A stretch of 64,000 nt of DNA from Ignelater luminosus (Eukaryota; Arthropoda; Insecta; Coleoptera; Elateridae): contig VTPC01000494.1 in assembly GCA_011009095.1 (NCBI GenBank), positions 167,394 through 231,393 of the forward strand, written 5' to 3'. Below, piece by piece: positions 46,500 to 59,775 of the stretch. Both the position numbers and the translations under genes were made by a program. The notes under the pieces are model-generated. The model searched no databases. It saw only the letters and a list, made by a program, of their open reading frames with translations, and was not told the DNA's origin. Positions within the stretch are counted from its first letter, which is position 1. Each line of letters opens with the position of its first letter.

Positions 46500-48818
46500 T
46501 TTGAGGTGGATTATTCCCCCTTTCCCATTTGTTATACTTTTTCGTGTGTCCTTGCTGCGGCTGTTATCTTTTTCATGCTTTTCGGTCTCTGCATTTTGTT
46601 TTCCATTCTTTGATGTTCATTAGTTTAAGGTCTTCTATTTAGTCCCACCATCTCTTCCTTGGTGTTCCCTATCTTCTCGATCCTAGTGTGGTCCAGTTGG
46701 TTATTCTTTTAATGATTTCTGTGGGATTTCTTCTCATTATAATCTCCCAGTCATTCCAGTCGCGTTGCCTTTATGTGTTTGATTATGTTTTCCCCATTCA
46801 GCCTTTCTTCTATTTTGGCGTTTGTTTTTAATCTTCTCTGCCTTCTTCCAATATATTCAAGCGAAGTATTGTTCTGAATATTTTCCTTTCAAATCTTGTT
46901 AGGTCTTCTTCTTTTTTATTTATTATTGCTGTTTCCATGGCATATGTTGCGACAGGTCTTACAAAGGTTTTATGTAAATTAACTTTTGTTTTTGTGCTTA
47001 ACTGCTTACTTTTCAACAGGTTTCTGTTTTTATCATATGCTTGGTTTTCTCTTTGGATTCTTCCTGCGACTCTTTCTTTCTCTGTTTTGCCAATTATTAC
47101 TCCTAGGTAGCTAAATGTGTGTACAACTTCAAATTTGTGGTTTTCTGTAGTCAATTGTGTGTCTGGGTCTTCTACGTTTGTTAATCTCATGTACTTGGTC
47201 AAATTTAGTACATCTCGAGTCCCATTATTCTTGCCTTTTTGTCCAACCTATGGATTGATCTTATTGGTGCTGCTTTTGTGCTTGCTATTATAGTTAGATC
47301 GTCAGCGTAGGCAACTACTGGTATTTGGTTGGTCATAAAGTTCTTGTTATTGAAATTGGCTTTCCTAATAATTCCTTCCAGTACTGTGTTAATACAGTTG
47401 GTGAAGTAGAGTCGCCTTGCTTTACTCCGCTATTTGTTTCGAATTCTTCTGTTGTGATTCCCTGAAATCTAACTTTTGTGTTGGTATTTTTTAGGCTCAT
47501 TTCTATTAGCTTCCTTATTTTCAAGGGGATTTTTAGTTCTGTCAGTTCTTTCATCATTCTCTTTTGCTTTACTGAAACGAAGACGCTTTTGAAATCAATG
47601 AACACTGTATGTATATTCCTGTTATATTCCTAGGATCTTTGGTATATTTGTTCTACTGTATGTATAGCATTGATCGTCGATCTTCCCGGGTCACCCAGGA
47701 TGTTCTCAGCGTGTTTTTTGAGTCTGTTATTTAATAGGTTGAAGAATATTTTGTAGGCTGTTCAGCAGGGTTATTGCTCTATAATTTTTACATAATTCTT
47801 TGTCCCCCTTTTTGTATGTAGGTATAATAGCTCCGGTGATCCACTCTTCTGGAATTTTATTTTGTGTTCATATTTGTTGTATAAGCAAATAGATTTGTTT
47901 ATGCAGTTCTTCTCTTCAGAATTTTATTAGCTCCGCTACTATTTCGTCTTCTCCTGCTGTCTTGTCGTTTCTCATTGTTTTTATTTCTTGCATTACTTTT
48001 TCTTCAGAGAGGCATTCTATTATTTCTGGGAGATATATTTTCGTCATCGGTTTGTTATTTCCTTCTATTAAGAGATCTTTGCCTTTATTTAGTGTGCTTC
48101 TGTAGTAGTCCTCCCAAATCTTGTTATTTTTTTCTGGATCATATTCTGTTACCATTTTTATTTTTAATACATCTCGTTTTGGATCTCGTTTTCTTGTTAT
48201 TTGTTTTAACCTTCTTATAGAATTGTTTTATCTTTTGGCTTTGACTGTCTTGTTCAGTTTCCTCCGAGTTTTTGTTGATGCACTCATTTTTGTTTCTTTC
48301 TGTATAACGCATTACCTCCGTTCCTTGTTCTATCGTATTCTTCTTTATCTTGATTAGCTTGTGTGTTTAGCCATTTCATTCTAGCTTGGTTCTTAGTTTT
48401 TCTAGCTGTATCGCAGTCTTGGTCGTACCAGTATTTATTTATTTTCTGTGATTGTTCCTTTCCTAAGATTTTGCTAGTTGCTTCGGTTATTTGAGTCATT
48501 TCTTGCCATCTTTCTTTGACGTTGCTAGGTTTTGTAGGCGTTCTGTGGCTTGTTCTGCGAATTTCTTTTTTGTCTCGTCGTTAACCAGGTTTTTTATGTT
48601 CCATTTTCCAGTGTTTTTTGGTGTTTTGTAGTATTTTTTACGGTTGTGTTTTTTATTTTTGCCATTACCAAATAGTGATCCGTTTCTATGTTTGCTTCTC
48701 TGTACCTTCTTGTATCCTGTGCTCTTTTTGTGATTTCTTTGGTTACCAATATGTGGTCTATTTGATTCTCTACATACCAGGCAGAGTGTCTCCACGCCAC
48801 TTTGTGTCTTCTTGGGTA
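46500..48818 (-). mobile_element. 5'-truncated LINE with YADD retained
   Basis: In element order: the last part of an endonuclease domain (NQIDHILVTKEITKRAQDTR and TDHYLVMAKIK, 48,760-48,640), a linker, RT fingers (EIKTMRNDKTAGEDEIVAEL, about 47,940), RT palm with FIDFKSVF, GVKQGDSTSPT (about 47,430) and VVAYADDLTIIAS (47,295-47,315), thumb (SYLGVIIG, 47,110) and a C-terminal block with TNEHQRMENK near 46,610. Stops and frameshifts occur throughout, including one between GVKQGD and YADD. The N-terminal endonuclease half is missing at 48,819, exactly where the next element begins. Confidence 0.87.
47297..47605 (-). pseudogene. LINE reverse transcriptase palm, frameshifted
   Basis: This holds the catalytic heart of the 46.5-48.8 kb element: MFIDFKSVFVSVKQKRMMKE (first metal-binding Asp), NSGVKQGDSTSPT, then after a frameshift NTVLEGIIRKANF and YADD. 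All catalytic aspartates are still encoded, though not in one frame. Confidence 0.85.
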
Positions 48819-48820
48819 CT

Positions 48821-48978
48821 CAATGGGGTCGTTTCCTAAAATATTATTTTTGCTTATTTGGGTTGCTTTCGCTTTAAATTAACGCTGGCTTTTTTTCAGA
48901 TTTTTTCTGTTACTATTTTCATTTTTTTCAATTTAAAGTTTAAAAAAACTTTTCCCGCCACTCCTGTGACGTCACAAG
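48821..48978 (+). repeat. left-end repeat, outer copy
   Basis: 158-bp copy, identical by eye to 49,512-49,670 apart from 7 versus 8 T in one run. Confidence 0.92.
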
Positions 48979-49511
48979 TCTTTGACGATATGACAACGCT
49001 GAAAACGAGAGTGCTGTCGGTAATATAATAATTTGGCAGGTAATGGACGCCACATGATAACTTTTGATTAGGACATTTTTGGTTCTGGAACAAGTAAAAC
49101 CTGATGCCGAAAACAGATTTTCCATAAGTCGTCCAATAAAAATTTTTGCCATGTAGTGCAGACTTTTTGGCCGACACTGTATGTTCACTATTGTTAGATA
49201 TCTTTCCTTGATTTTTAATTTTAGAGATGCAATTCTTCCATTCACCGGGGTAAAACTATATCGCCCATTAGCTTTCTGTTTACATAAAATCCCACTCAAG
49301 TATTACCTTGTCAGGCTTTGCCGCTATATAGAAAGGTGTATTGTTCTTTTTTTATTTCCTCTGATTTTTCCCACCTTACTACCCCGACTGCTGCAATATC
49401 TACAGGGTATTTTGTTATTTCTTTTGCAATATAAAGTAAGCAAGTATAAATTTAAAAAAAACATGGATGATTCAAGCTTTTCCACAAGCGTGTTTTGTCT
49501 GCATACTTTTA

Positions 49512-49670
49512 CAATGGGGTCGTTTCCTAAAATATTATTTTTGCTTATTTGGGTTGCTTTCGCTTTAAATTAACGCTGGCTTTTTTTTCAGATTTTTTCT
49601 GTTACTATTTTCATTTTTTTCAATTTAAAGTTTAAAAAAACTTTTCCCGCCACTCCTGTGACGTCACAAG
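49512..49670 (+). repeat. left-end repeat, inner copy
   Basis: 159-bp copy 691 bp downstream of the outer one. Together with the right end at 50,088 it would bound a 577-bp minimal element. Confidence 0.92.
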
Positions 49671-50088
49671 CGCTTACAAGTTTGAATTTTATTGTTGAGG
49701 TTATGCGGTATTGTGTTATTATATGTATTATATTTACAACGTTTTATACAAACACGCTAACCACTAAATCACAAAACAATAGTCAATAACAGACGTAAAA
49801 AATTATATCATCTTTGGTTGAAATCGACAAAGCGGAGAAACCCGACAACTAACGAATGACAGCAAAGACACAACGGGATTGCGACGTTGTCAGCTCTACT
49901 ATTTGTACAGACCGTCTACCGACGAACTGTGACGTCACTAGTAAAAAAAATTACTTTATTTCCTTATAACTTTTTATTTATCATATTACGGAAAAAACTG
50001 TTAATGGATATTAACTATATATTCTGTCTAGAAAAATAATATCTGTTTAGATTTCAATAAATCCATTTCAGGAAACGACCCCATTGAG

Positions 50089-53000
50089 CACAAAGTCCTA
50101 ATTTCGATAAAATAAGAATAACTTTTTGGATTGTTATGTTTAGAACGATCAAATGCATACGTAATATAATATCCATTTTTTAGTGATGTAGCTCGAGAGC
50201 TACAATCTTTTTTGTTGAAGACCGTCTTTATAGACCAAAATACCAAATAGAATTGTTTTAAAAGATTAAGCAATTAACTCGCCATAAATGAGGTTTCTTT
50301 ACTAACTAGTTACACTATTTGGGCAAACAAAGATTTGCTAGATAACTCAAACTTTTGCTCGTTCAACCCAAAATACTGTATTTGTTCTTAAAATATGTTA
50401 AGTTTACTTCAAGTTGAATCGGACCAGGCTTAGAAATCCTGGATTTTATAACTTCTAACTTTATAATGCATTATTAGGCCGTAAGCGGAACGCACGAAAG
50501 AAATAGGTATAGAAATACTAATAATGAATTTATAAAATGATAAAGCGACAAAATACATTTTCAAGAAAATCATTAAAAGCTAACGAAATCTTCCAGACAA
50601 ATTAACCATTATTATTACCGTACATTTGATATTATGTGCAAGAAAATGCATTTTAAAAATGCGAGAGGGAGATGCAGTTAATAACAACAACAAAATTACA
50701 GTTAGAAGACGTGTAAAAAACTAACCGAGAAAAGAACAAATTAAAAAAAGGTAAACTTTATTATTCTCAATATCTACAGTTACGTAAAATCAAAGTTATT
50801 GAACAGACACTGTGGAAAATTAGGAAAATCGACGTTAAGAGCATGTTTTTAGCATGGTTATTACACCAAATTGCATGTTAGAAACACGATCGTAAAGTGC
50901 AGTAAAAAATCTGCAACCAAAAATACTTTGAATTAAAAGATAAAAATTATGATTCAAAACCACTCTTGATGAGAACGATAGGTGTAGCTAAGCCGACGTT
51001 ATCTCAACTTTCAAAGCGCTTCCGGCTCTTATCAAGTGTTTAAAAGAGGATGGGTTGATAACTTTTATTCAACCTGTTCGTTTAGAATGTCTAAATATTC
51101 GATGTTGCCTATCTTTGATTTTATTTAAAAAATACTATCGGTAACTGGTAGCCTTCATATGATTTAGTATGTAGATCGTTATGTAGTACGTACTTCCTTT
51201 ATTAAGATAAAAATACAATTCATTATGTTCATAAACAAAGCAGACAAAAAAAAGGCTGATGATTTCAAACATACTGTAAATGAGACACATCCTGTTCAAC
51301 TTGAAATCACCCCATACTCCACTAGGGGATTACTAATCCATGCTCTAGCTCTCACAAATTGCCAAAGAGAAATTTAATAAACTACGGCTTTGCCTTTGAT
51401 ATGTAGAAGTCCTTTTTTTGTAGTGCACGCTAGGGATTTATAAAACAAAATCCCCTTGTATCAAATTAACGCTTATTTTCCAGCGAATATTACACAAAAG
51501 CCTTAGTTTTATAATGCTGTTAAAATTATTTATTAAACAATCTTATTTTAATTACAAACGAAATTAAAAAAAGATCGATAAATTAGAGTTTCATAAATTA
51601 TAATATTACTGTTTGATGCAAAGGATGCAAATCATAATTAAAGCGACACATCCCATGATTTACCGATACACACGTATAATATCGAATTTCCTGAAAATAC
51701 TTTCCAGGGAAATATTCCACTCTAATTCCTTATTTTTAAAAGTATATTCTCGGAAGGTTTAAAAACGAAAAAATTCCTAATAGTTCTGTCAACTTTAGAA
51801 GTCACCTCGGGAAACGGATTTATTCGACGTACAGGATTTTGGTTTACTGATATAAACAAGGGTAAACACGTGCGCTTGGGAGATTGGATTTCCTTCCGTA
51901 CGTTACATGTTTGTTTGCTACAGGCTTTGCCATACACATATAATATATCGACCAATGTAAATATTGGAGCTATTACATTTAATAAGGTGATTTTATGAGA
52001 ATTCCATACGCGCAATAAAAATGAAATTAACATTTGAAATTTAAAAAGAGCATGGAAAGCGGAAAGTGAAAATAAAGATTGTTCAGATATCTGAAGGCTG
52101 TGTGGTATAAATGCAATAGAAGGGAAAAGAGCTTATTTCCTATCCGCTTAGAAACTCAATTGGAAATGTTTGACTCGGTAAAGATTGTGGACTTCAGTTT
52201 TAACGTCTAAAACGTTTTTGATTTCTTGGTAAAATCGTATATCGCAACATTCAATCTTCTTATATGGCAAATGACTCATATCAAACTTAATTTATAAATT
52301 TTTTCAGTTGGACTGTATAAATCCTACTTGCTTATAAATTGATATTCTAAGTTTGGCATTAAAATCGTTCTGATGTAAAACAAATTATTCTAAACCTGCA
52401 TTCAGGTGTAATTCATCGGTATTCCGCAAAATTATAATATAACTGACTTTAAAATTAAATTTTTGAAAAGAATGCAAATTTCTAATTACATAGCGATTGT
52501 TATATTCTATTTAAATAAATAATATTAGGGAATTCTAAGAATGAATTTTATTTCTACATTTTAGATATTTTAGCAGTCAAAATAGTTTAGAGTTATAATA
52601 ACAGACAAGGGATAATTAAGTTTATCTTGTAGCCCTGATTATTTTTCTAAGTCTGAATAGATTTCAGAGGATTTCTCTAACTTCGATAAGTTTCTCCATA
52701 AACCCTGGTGATATAAGGAAATCTGGGATGACGAAATACATCGATACACAATTTTTTTTTGTTTACAGGTTTTTAAAATTTGTAATTAATAAGAAGCCTT
52801 AGTATACATGATATCAATCTCTACTACAGAGATTACCTAAATCTAAATACTGTTACTGTAAGAAACTGGCATACCTTTCTAGAAAACGATTTCTCATAGA
52901 TTGTGGTATGTTTGCTTTTTATCTCTTTCCGTAGAAAAAAAATAATTCTCTATTGAAAGTGACAGCGTTTTCAGCAAAAATGCATACCGCTAAACAAGGG

Positions 53001-53574
53001 GAAAAATATTCTGCTCTCAATTCTATGTAATCAGAAAGATCAGTAGTGAATTCATGTTTAAGGCAGAGAAGAAACAGTGAACAAGATGGACTTTTTGCCA
53101 GATAAGGTGGATCATCAATTTAGCAATATCGGTAAGTTACTTTGCACCTGCTAGGTATTGCTGCTTTGCAGAACGGAGCATTGGTTTATATGGCATCTGA
53201 GCTGATATCCGTCTAGTGCGTACGCCACTGTGTTAAAAAAAACAGCTTTAACTATACTCTCTAGTAGTTTTGCTCATGAGCAAAAATAGCCGATAAGTAA
53301 GTAGATTTGATTCCGTCTTTCTCTAGCTAGATGGGTAGTGTTCGCCGCTTCAAGTTTGATTAAGAGGCAGTAGCCTACTTTTATACGTTTCACTATAAAA
53401 AGTATCAAGTTCAGGAGAGGAATTATTATTTGTTCTAACTAATGGCTTGTAATTAACTTCCAGACTGACTAAACATGACTTTTAACATAGTTTTGAAAGA
53501 ATAAGAATTCGTATTTTTGCTTTCGTCTTTTTTTTTATTTATACGTCGTACATTTTAAAAAACCAAGGAATACC
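50089..53574. other. AT-rich sequence, no recognised gene
   Basis: About 3.5 kb with no supported gene, RNA or named repeat. Frames at 50,028-50,273 and 51,722-52,033 (-) have no recognisable motifs. Confidence 0.4.
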
Positions 53575-54240
53575 ACCGACCATTGGTGCTTCTATTCGTA
53601 GACTTCCAGAAGGCCTTTGACACTATAGAATGTGACTGAATAGTCAAGGCTCTAACGCAACGTCGAGTAGATTATAGATATTTACATCCGTTTAACTTAT
53701 AACATCTATAAAAACTCAACAGCAAGTGTGGAACTCTATCAAGAAACAAATAAGTTTCCATTAGAAAGAGGTGTCAGACAACGAGATACACTGTCACCCA
53801 AGCTTTTTATAACAGTACGTGAATACGCCTTTAAAAAACTTGACTAGAGTAAAACAGGGATAAACATAGACGGAAAAATGCTCAACAACCTTCGGTTCGC
53901 TGACGATATTGTTCTTATTGCCGACGACTTTCACAAAACCGAAGTGATGCTCAACAAACTAGCATAGTCACTAAGGAAGTAGGGCTACACATAAAGAAAA
54001 GTAAAACAAATTTTATGACAAATTTGGTCATTGGAGGAACAATGTAATTAGAAAACAACAGCATAGAAGAAGTTAAACAGTACACATACCAAACACAAGA
54101 GATAAAAAGAAAGATTGGTCTGCGCTGGGCAGCCTACGGCAAACTGAAGTATGTGTTCAACAGCGAAATTCCTATGAGCCTTAAGAGAAAGGTGTAGAAT
54201 CAGTGTATACTCCCAGTTATAACTTGCGGTGCGGTGAAGT
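53575..54240 (+). pseudogene. LINE reverse transcriptase fragment (RTE-like type)
   Basis: Plus-strand reading: VDFQKAFDTIE (first catalytic Asp block), a degraded region with ERGVRQ-like sequence (the RGVRQRDTLSP block, about 53,770), then KMLNNLRFADDIVLIADD (FADD at 53,896-53,907), EVMLNKLA and a thumb block (SLKRKV, NQCILPVITCGA). Several stops and frame changes. It starts and ends abruptly, at the 3' side where the oppositely oriented LINE begins. It resembles a moth/insect LINE group commonly labelled endonuclease-reverse transcriptase. Confidence 0.85.
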
Positions 54241-54249
54241 AGAGGCCTT

Positions 54250-56030
54250 TATCTCCTTCTTTTTTTTCTTCTTCTTCTTGTTCTTCCTTGTAATAGGCTT
54301 AGAGCCTGTTTATTCCCGATTCTTTCCACCTTTTTCTTGATCTTCCCGGTGATCTTCTTCCCTCCGGCTTGCTATCTCTTACTATCTTCACAAGTCGGTC
54401 TGGCATCATTCTATTTAGGTGGTCTTTCCCTTCTTGCCTTCTTCTCGAAGCCCAGTTTCCTATATGTTTTCTATATTGCATTGACGGCGAATATCTTCGC
54501 TGCGTATGTGAACTTGTCTTTTGACACGAATTATTTTTCTCAAGGTGTGCATCTCCAACGCCTCCAGAATTTGTCTGGCTCTGACTGTGTCGGGTTTGGT
54601 CTCTGATGCGTATATCATTATAGGGCGGATTACTGATTTATAGATTATTATTTTGGAATCTTAACGTAAAAATTTGTTATGCCAAATGGCATCATTTAGG
54701 CATGCTGAGATCTCCACTATTTTATTGGCTAGGTGTGTACCTTCTCTTGTTAATAATCCGTTGCTTGTTATTAATGCCCCCAAATACTTGAAGGACATTA
54801 TTTGTTCGATAACTTTTCCCTCAAATTCTAATTTACATCTCAACGGTTCTTTCTTTATTACTAATGTTTTTGTATTGGTGGTCGAAATATTCAGATCAAA
54901 GCTCTTGCAGGCCCACAGAATTCAAAAAGCAGTTGCTGTAAGTCATCTTGGTTATCGGCGATTATGGTCGCGTCGTCGGCATAACACGCATGATTTTTAT
55001 TTTTGTCTTTCTCATTCTGTATTCTCTATGGCATTTTTGCAAGGTTATCTTTATAATTTCGTTCATCGCCATATTAAAAAGTAATGAGCTCAGTGAATCT
55101 CCCTGTCGGATTTCCTCATTAAGTTCAATTTTTTCTGACAATGTTCCTGTATCTAATTATATCTTCGTGTAATTATCTGTGTATATGTTTTTTATTAATA
55201 ATACGAGCCCGTTAAGTACATTGTTTTCTTCCAAGATGTGCAAAATATGTTTCAGCTGAATGTGATCAAAAGCCTTTTCAATGTCTATAAAACAAAAGAA
55301 GGCTGGGTTGTTGAATTCTAAAGCTTTTTGGCTTATTTGTCTTACTATGTGTATTGCATCGGTACAGGAGCGAATACGTCGGAACGCTTGTTGTTCATCT
55401 AGTAATGGTATTTTTTGTTCTAGTTTTTCTGCTATAAGTTTTGTTGTAAGTTTGAGACTAGCATTATATAATGTTATTCCCCTGTAGTTTTAAGAGAATT
55501 GCTCGTCGCCCTTTTTAAAGATGGAAATTGTTGAACTTTCTTTCCATTCTAATGGTACTTTTGATGATGTAACTATCTTTTAAATTAGCTGCGTTAATTC
55601 TCCTCCATATTTCAGAAGTTTGTTCGTAATGTTGTCGGGTCCGGGGAATTTTCTGTTTTTCAAATTTTTGATTGCTTTTTCTTTCTTCATGTTGTATGTC
55701 TACTATTATTTTTGTCTACTTGATCATTTTGCTGTGGTGTAGGAATCCCGGAGTATAAATTACGGAAGTAATCCACTCATTCTTTTTCATCAATTCGTGT
55801 TGTTTGTATATATTCTTTTACTTCTTTTTTCTGGTTTCTTATCATTCTCCATATACTTTCCTGCTGCTGTTGCTGATTTGTGTATCCCTCCCAGTAGTCT
55901 GTTCTTATTTGTCGTATTTTTGAATTGCATTTGTTTCGTACTTGTTTATATTTTTCATCTTCTTCTAGTGTGTGAATTGTTCTGTATTTAAAGAACGCTT
56001 TCCGTTTCTTTTTGGCTATATATTTAATAC
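54250..56030 (-). mobile_element. 5'-truncated LINE with AAG-rich tail
   Basis: In element order from about 56,000: a basic pre-RT region, RT motif PGPDNITNELLKYGGEL-like (about 55,640), NYRGITLYNASLKLTTKLIA (55,490-55,440), CFIDIEKAFDHIQLKHIL (55,300), EEIRQGDSLSSLLFNMAM (55,110), CYADDATIIADNQDD (54,970 region), SFKYLGALITSNG (54,790), SVIRPIMIYASET (54,620) and the tail GRRSPGRSRKRWKE (54,340). It ends in an (AAG)n-type tail at about 54,255-54,290. Frameshifts and a few stops are present, yet all RT catalytic blocks can still be read. Confidence 0.88.
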
Positions 56031-59000
56031 CTCACAAATTTCAAATTTATCTGTCAAACTCCACAAATGTAAAACGTTTATAAAAAATTGTACTTCAAAA
56101 GAAATTGAAAAAATGTTGTTAATATAGTTATAACAAAAGTAAAAATACACACAAGATAACTGAAAATACTTGGAAAAACTTGAACATCGGACAGACAACG
56201 CGACTTATTTTTTATGTAGCAAGCCACACACAGCTGCTGTTGCAGCTAAATGGTGTACCTCTCAAGTAACAATTGAAATGGAAAGATTTTGTGTATTATC
56301 ACACATTGTATGTTTAATAATGTTAATAATAATATAATATAATAATTTACTGATAGCAGTGATGATCAATACTTGTACAATTTAATTTTTCGGAAGACAA
56401 ATTGTTTTTATATTTATATTAAGGATTTGTTATATAAATATTCATATTCATATTCATTGAACCAAGGTGTCTTGTGTTTGCGTTGACCTGTCACATTTAT
56501 TTTTCTGATACTTACAGCCTCGTGAGTTGCGTCAAGGATATTAGATTTAAGTTTTAGCCAACTGTCATTAACACTATCTTATTACCTTTTATTAACGATA
56601 GGGTCGCCATAGAATCTCAGGTTAGCATTATTTAATTTTGGTTTTTATTAGACTTTAGTTATTTAATATTTTCAGGTCCATCATGTCGTTTGTATGAATC
56701 GTTTTTCTTTAGATTGATCTCGCTTCATCAGTCTGTTGAGTTTTTATAGACGACTAGTCTTTCTGAACTCAATATTGCTGTGGTATTTAGATCTTCTTCT
56801 CGGGAGTAGTTTGATGGATTCCTACTGAAATAAATATTAAAAGATAGGATTTTGTAAGATGAGTGCATACCTGTCATACCAAATAGTCTCAAAATAGCAG
56901 ATAGTCTTAAGAATCATCTTGACTTATCTCAAGCATCTTATTTATCCTTTTTATCATTTTTGGGGGAGATAATTCCTTTACTGGTCCATTTGATTATTAC
57001 AATACAAGTTGTGACTGTCGGTTCCTGGTGTGTATGTTTAAGAAGTACAAGAAGTAGCAATTTGGCGAACCATTAATAAGAAAATACAACAAAATTATTT
57101 AACTTTGCAAAGTCTGTGCTCATGTTATTTATATTTAGTTTTACCTGGGTTACGATTGATATAAAAAAGCATACCGTTATGTGGAGTATGGACACGTCTT
57201 AAAGTTCAGCCTCCTTGTTGCTTAATTAACTACTCTCACCTGCAATCCTGAGACCACCCAGTGGACGTCCCTCGGGAACTCAGCTATCTGATTATCAACC
57301 CAGAAGGCTTAACTTCGACTTGTATCACGGTGGAATTAGTAGGAGCATAACAAAATTAAATAAAGTTAATTATTAATTAATAGCAAGGTTAGATCTCCAT
57401 GTTAATTAGTGTTTTTGCATGATAATTTAGAGATACTATCCTAAGCTAGGAGTTTACAGTAGTTTAGGTTAAGTAAGTTTCTATTTAGTATCAAGTTTAA
57501 TTTACAAATATGTAGAATAACTTGCCATTTTAAATCATTAATCACTTTTGCGATTTTTCTTGTTTGAAGATATCTATGTCAGTATTGCTCAAGATTAAAA
57601 CCAGTAGGTAAACGGGACGTGCCCAATTTAGAATTTCTTGTTTGCAAGACCTATCTATTTCCATATATTTTTTGCTTTAATTGATACCAAAACCTCTCTA
57701 CTGATGTAAGTTGGGTACGTTTGCTACCCATAACATCCAAATGATACGTGGAATTCAAAGGATCATGTGGTAACTTATACAAATAAGTGTTCTTTGAAGT
57801 TCCAATTGATTCTTGACGTGCTTAAGAGCCAACTCTCTTTTATTATTACTATCTTCTCTTCGGTTAGTTTCTTTCTAACGTATTAATGCATAATTTTGAA
57901 CTTCCTTTCAAGTTTCGTGTATGACTGTCCAAGTTTCCAAACAGTTCTGACTTCTTCCTTTTTACCATCTTTCTAGGTTTTCTGTTATTACCAGATAATT
58001 TGCTAAGTGGTATTTCAATCTCAACCGTCTCAAGAATGTTCTAGATGGTCGTATGCAAAATCCCCATTGATTTAAACAAGTGGCAGTAAATAGTTTTCTA
58101 TGTTCACCATGTTTCATATAAAATTCGCCAATTAATCTGCTGCAACTATTTCTAATAAGTTGTTTTACATTTGCTGTTAGTAGTTGCTACCTCTTAAGTT
58201 CAAATTATTATTAATTGAAAAGAAAGTATTAACAATTCTTTAAGTTTGCCGAGGCCCTTAGTAGTTGGTTTATGACCAGGCCTAGATTAAACAGTCGTTA
58301 TCGTCATTGGCGCCCATTGATTTGACCCATTCACCTACTTTGCTTTTTGAAAGTGAGCTGATAGCTAGTTTTACCGTCGAACCTATCCGTCTCCGGTTCT
58401 CCGAGTTGACCAAGTTATTGACGGTAAGTTATTGCCATATGGATCACTACATTCCATCTTTCCCGTAACAAGCTTCACTTTATGGTAACCGTCTTGAGCG
58501 AGTCATGTAGAGAAATGGGTCTTGGCAAGTGACGGTTAACATTCTTAAGGAATACGGATTAGAAGTAGTCCTCCATTAAATTTTCTCATGATTCTATAAC
58601 AGGAATGGGTTGGGGGTTTGGCTTCTATTAACATTCGGACAAATAGAGGTCAAGTTTCATTATTCATTAACCTTTTCGAGCAAGCACTGTATGGTAATTT
58701 GCACTTTGGCTTACATTAACTTTCTCGAGGAACTTATTCGCGAACACGTATCGAGCATTGTTCTCCATAGAACTGTGGCATTTCAATTCAAATTTTAAAT
58801 TCTGTGCGTTAGGAAAGGAACATACTTTAAATAATATTCAGAAGGGAGGGGATATTTCGCTGATAACAGAGGAGATATGGTGCTAAAAGTAGAAACCATA
58901 AGTTTTAATTTTTCTTAGATACTTTTAACAATGCTCGGGTGTATTCTTTTTTTGAGTTTTGTTCCTGGTATAATCTGTATTTAATATAAGCGTTACCATT

Positions 59001-59701
59001 ATTGCATTTTTAAATCACCGAGGAAGTAAGAAGAGGGAGTCGCAACAAGAAGAATCTAGAAAAAAGAAGTTAGAAGGGGAAGGTGGATCGACAGGTTCGT
59101 GGAGCAAACAACAAGCGAAAGTAGAGGTATGAGAACCGAGTGTTAAAGATGTCTGGTTTTACAGTACTGATGTGGTGTAAAATGTTATTTAGGTGAGGTA
59201 GACACAGATATTTACCAATCTATGTTTTAAGTTATTTAAGATGGGAAAACCGGGGATTGGTAAGCAATTAACAGGTTGTTGTTTGTACTTGTAAGCGAGC
59301 ATATAGCTTTGTTTGTATACATCTAACAGAAAAGAGCATTAATTATTAAATTATTAAAATTAACATACGAAATTTGGTTTCAGTATCCATAGACCTTCTC
59401 GAAGGTACTATGGACGGGAAGTTTGTCAGCGCTGCTAGAGGTGGTAGTGGGGGCAGCTTTCTAAACAGTTCTAATCTCTAATGTAGTTCAAGCTCTAATA
59501 AAAAAAGACAAGTGCAATGTGTGCGCAGTATTAAGCGACCAAGGGTCTCTGAATGCGCCTACTGATTGTTTCAATCTTGTGTTACAAAAATTAGTTATGT
59601 CAACATCAAAGCCATTGCTACTACGATAAACTTTCTAAAGACCCATTTATTAGTACTACTGCAAGCTTTTTCCCTCTTTGTAACCGTATGGGCCTGTAGA
59701 G
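56031..59701. other. AT-rich sequence, no recognised gene
   Basis: No supported gene. A GC-balanced patch at 57,190-57,330 and another at 58,300-58,520 could be parts of old elements. Confidence 0.4.
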
Positions 59702-59775
59702 CAAAGGTGGGCAATACTTGGCCCGCGACTCGTATAAAGGTAAATTTATTGGCAACAACTAACGTTGGTGTTTTG
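59702..59775 (+). repeat. possible hAT terminal fragment
   Basis: CAAAGGTGGGCAATACTTGG followed by CCCGCG resembles the terminal sequence of many hAT elements (CAGxGGTGGGCAA...GGCCCGCG). No matching inverted end or transposase was found nearby, so this is a solo end or chance similarity. Confidence 0.35.

Larger units (their letters stand above)
48819..50088. mobile_element. non-autonomous TIR element with duplicated left end
   Basis: The ends are an 18-bp perfect inverted repeat, CTCAATGGGGTCGTTTCC at 48,819 and its complement at 50,071-50,088. The first 158 bp (48,821-48,978) recur as 49,512-49,670, with a single T-run length difference, so the element has two left ends and one right end. 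Both left ends carry TGTGACGTCACA-type palindromes (48,965; 49,656), and a third TGACGTCAC lies near the right end (49,929). No transposase was found. The interior between the left-end copies contains hydrophobic frames that I do not recognise. Confidence 0.72.

Noticed and set aside
47975..48357. Plus-strand membrane-protein-like frames
   Set aside because: Antisense shadows of the 46.5-48.8 kb LINE.
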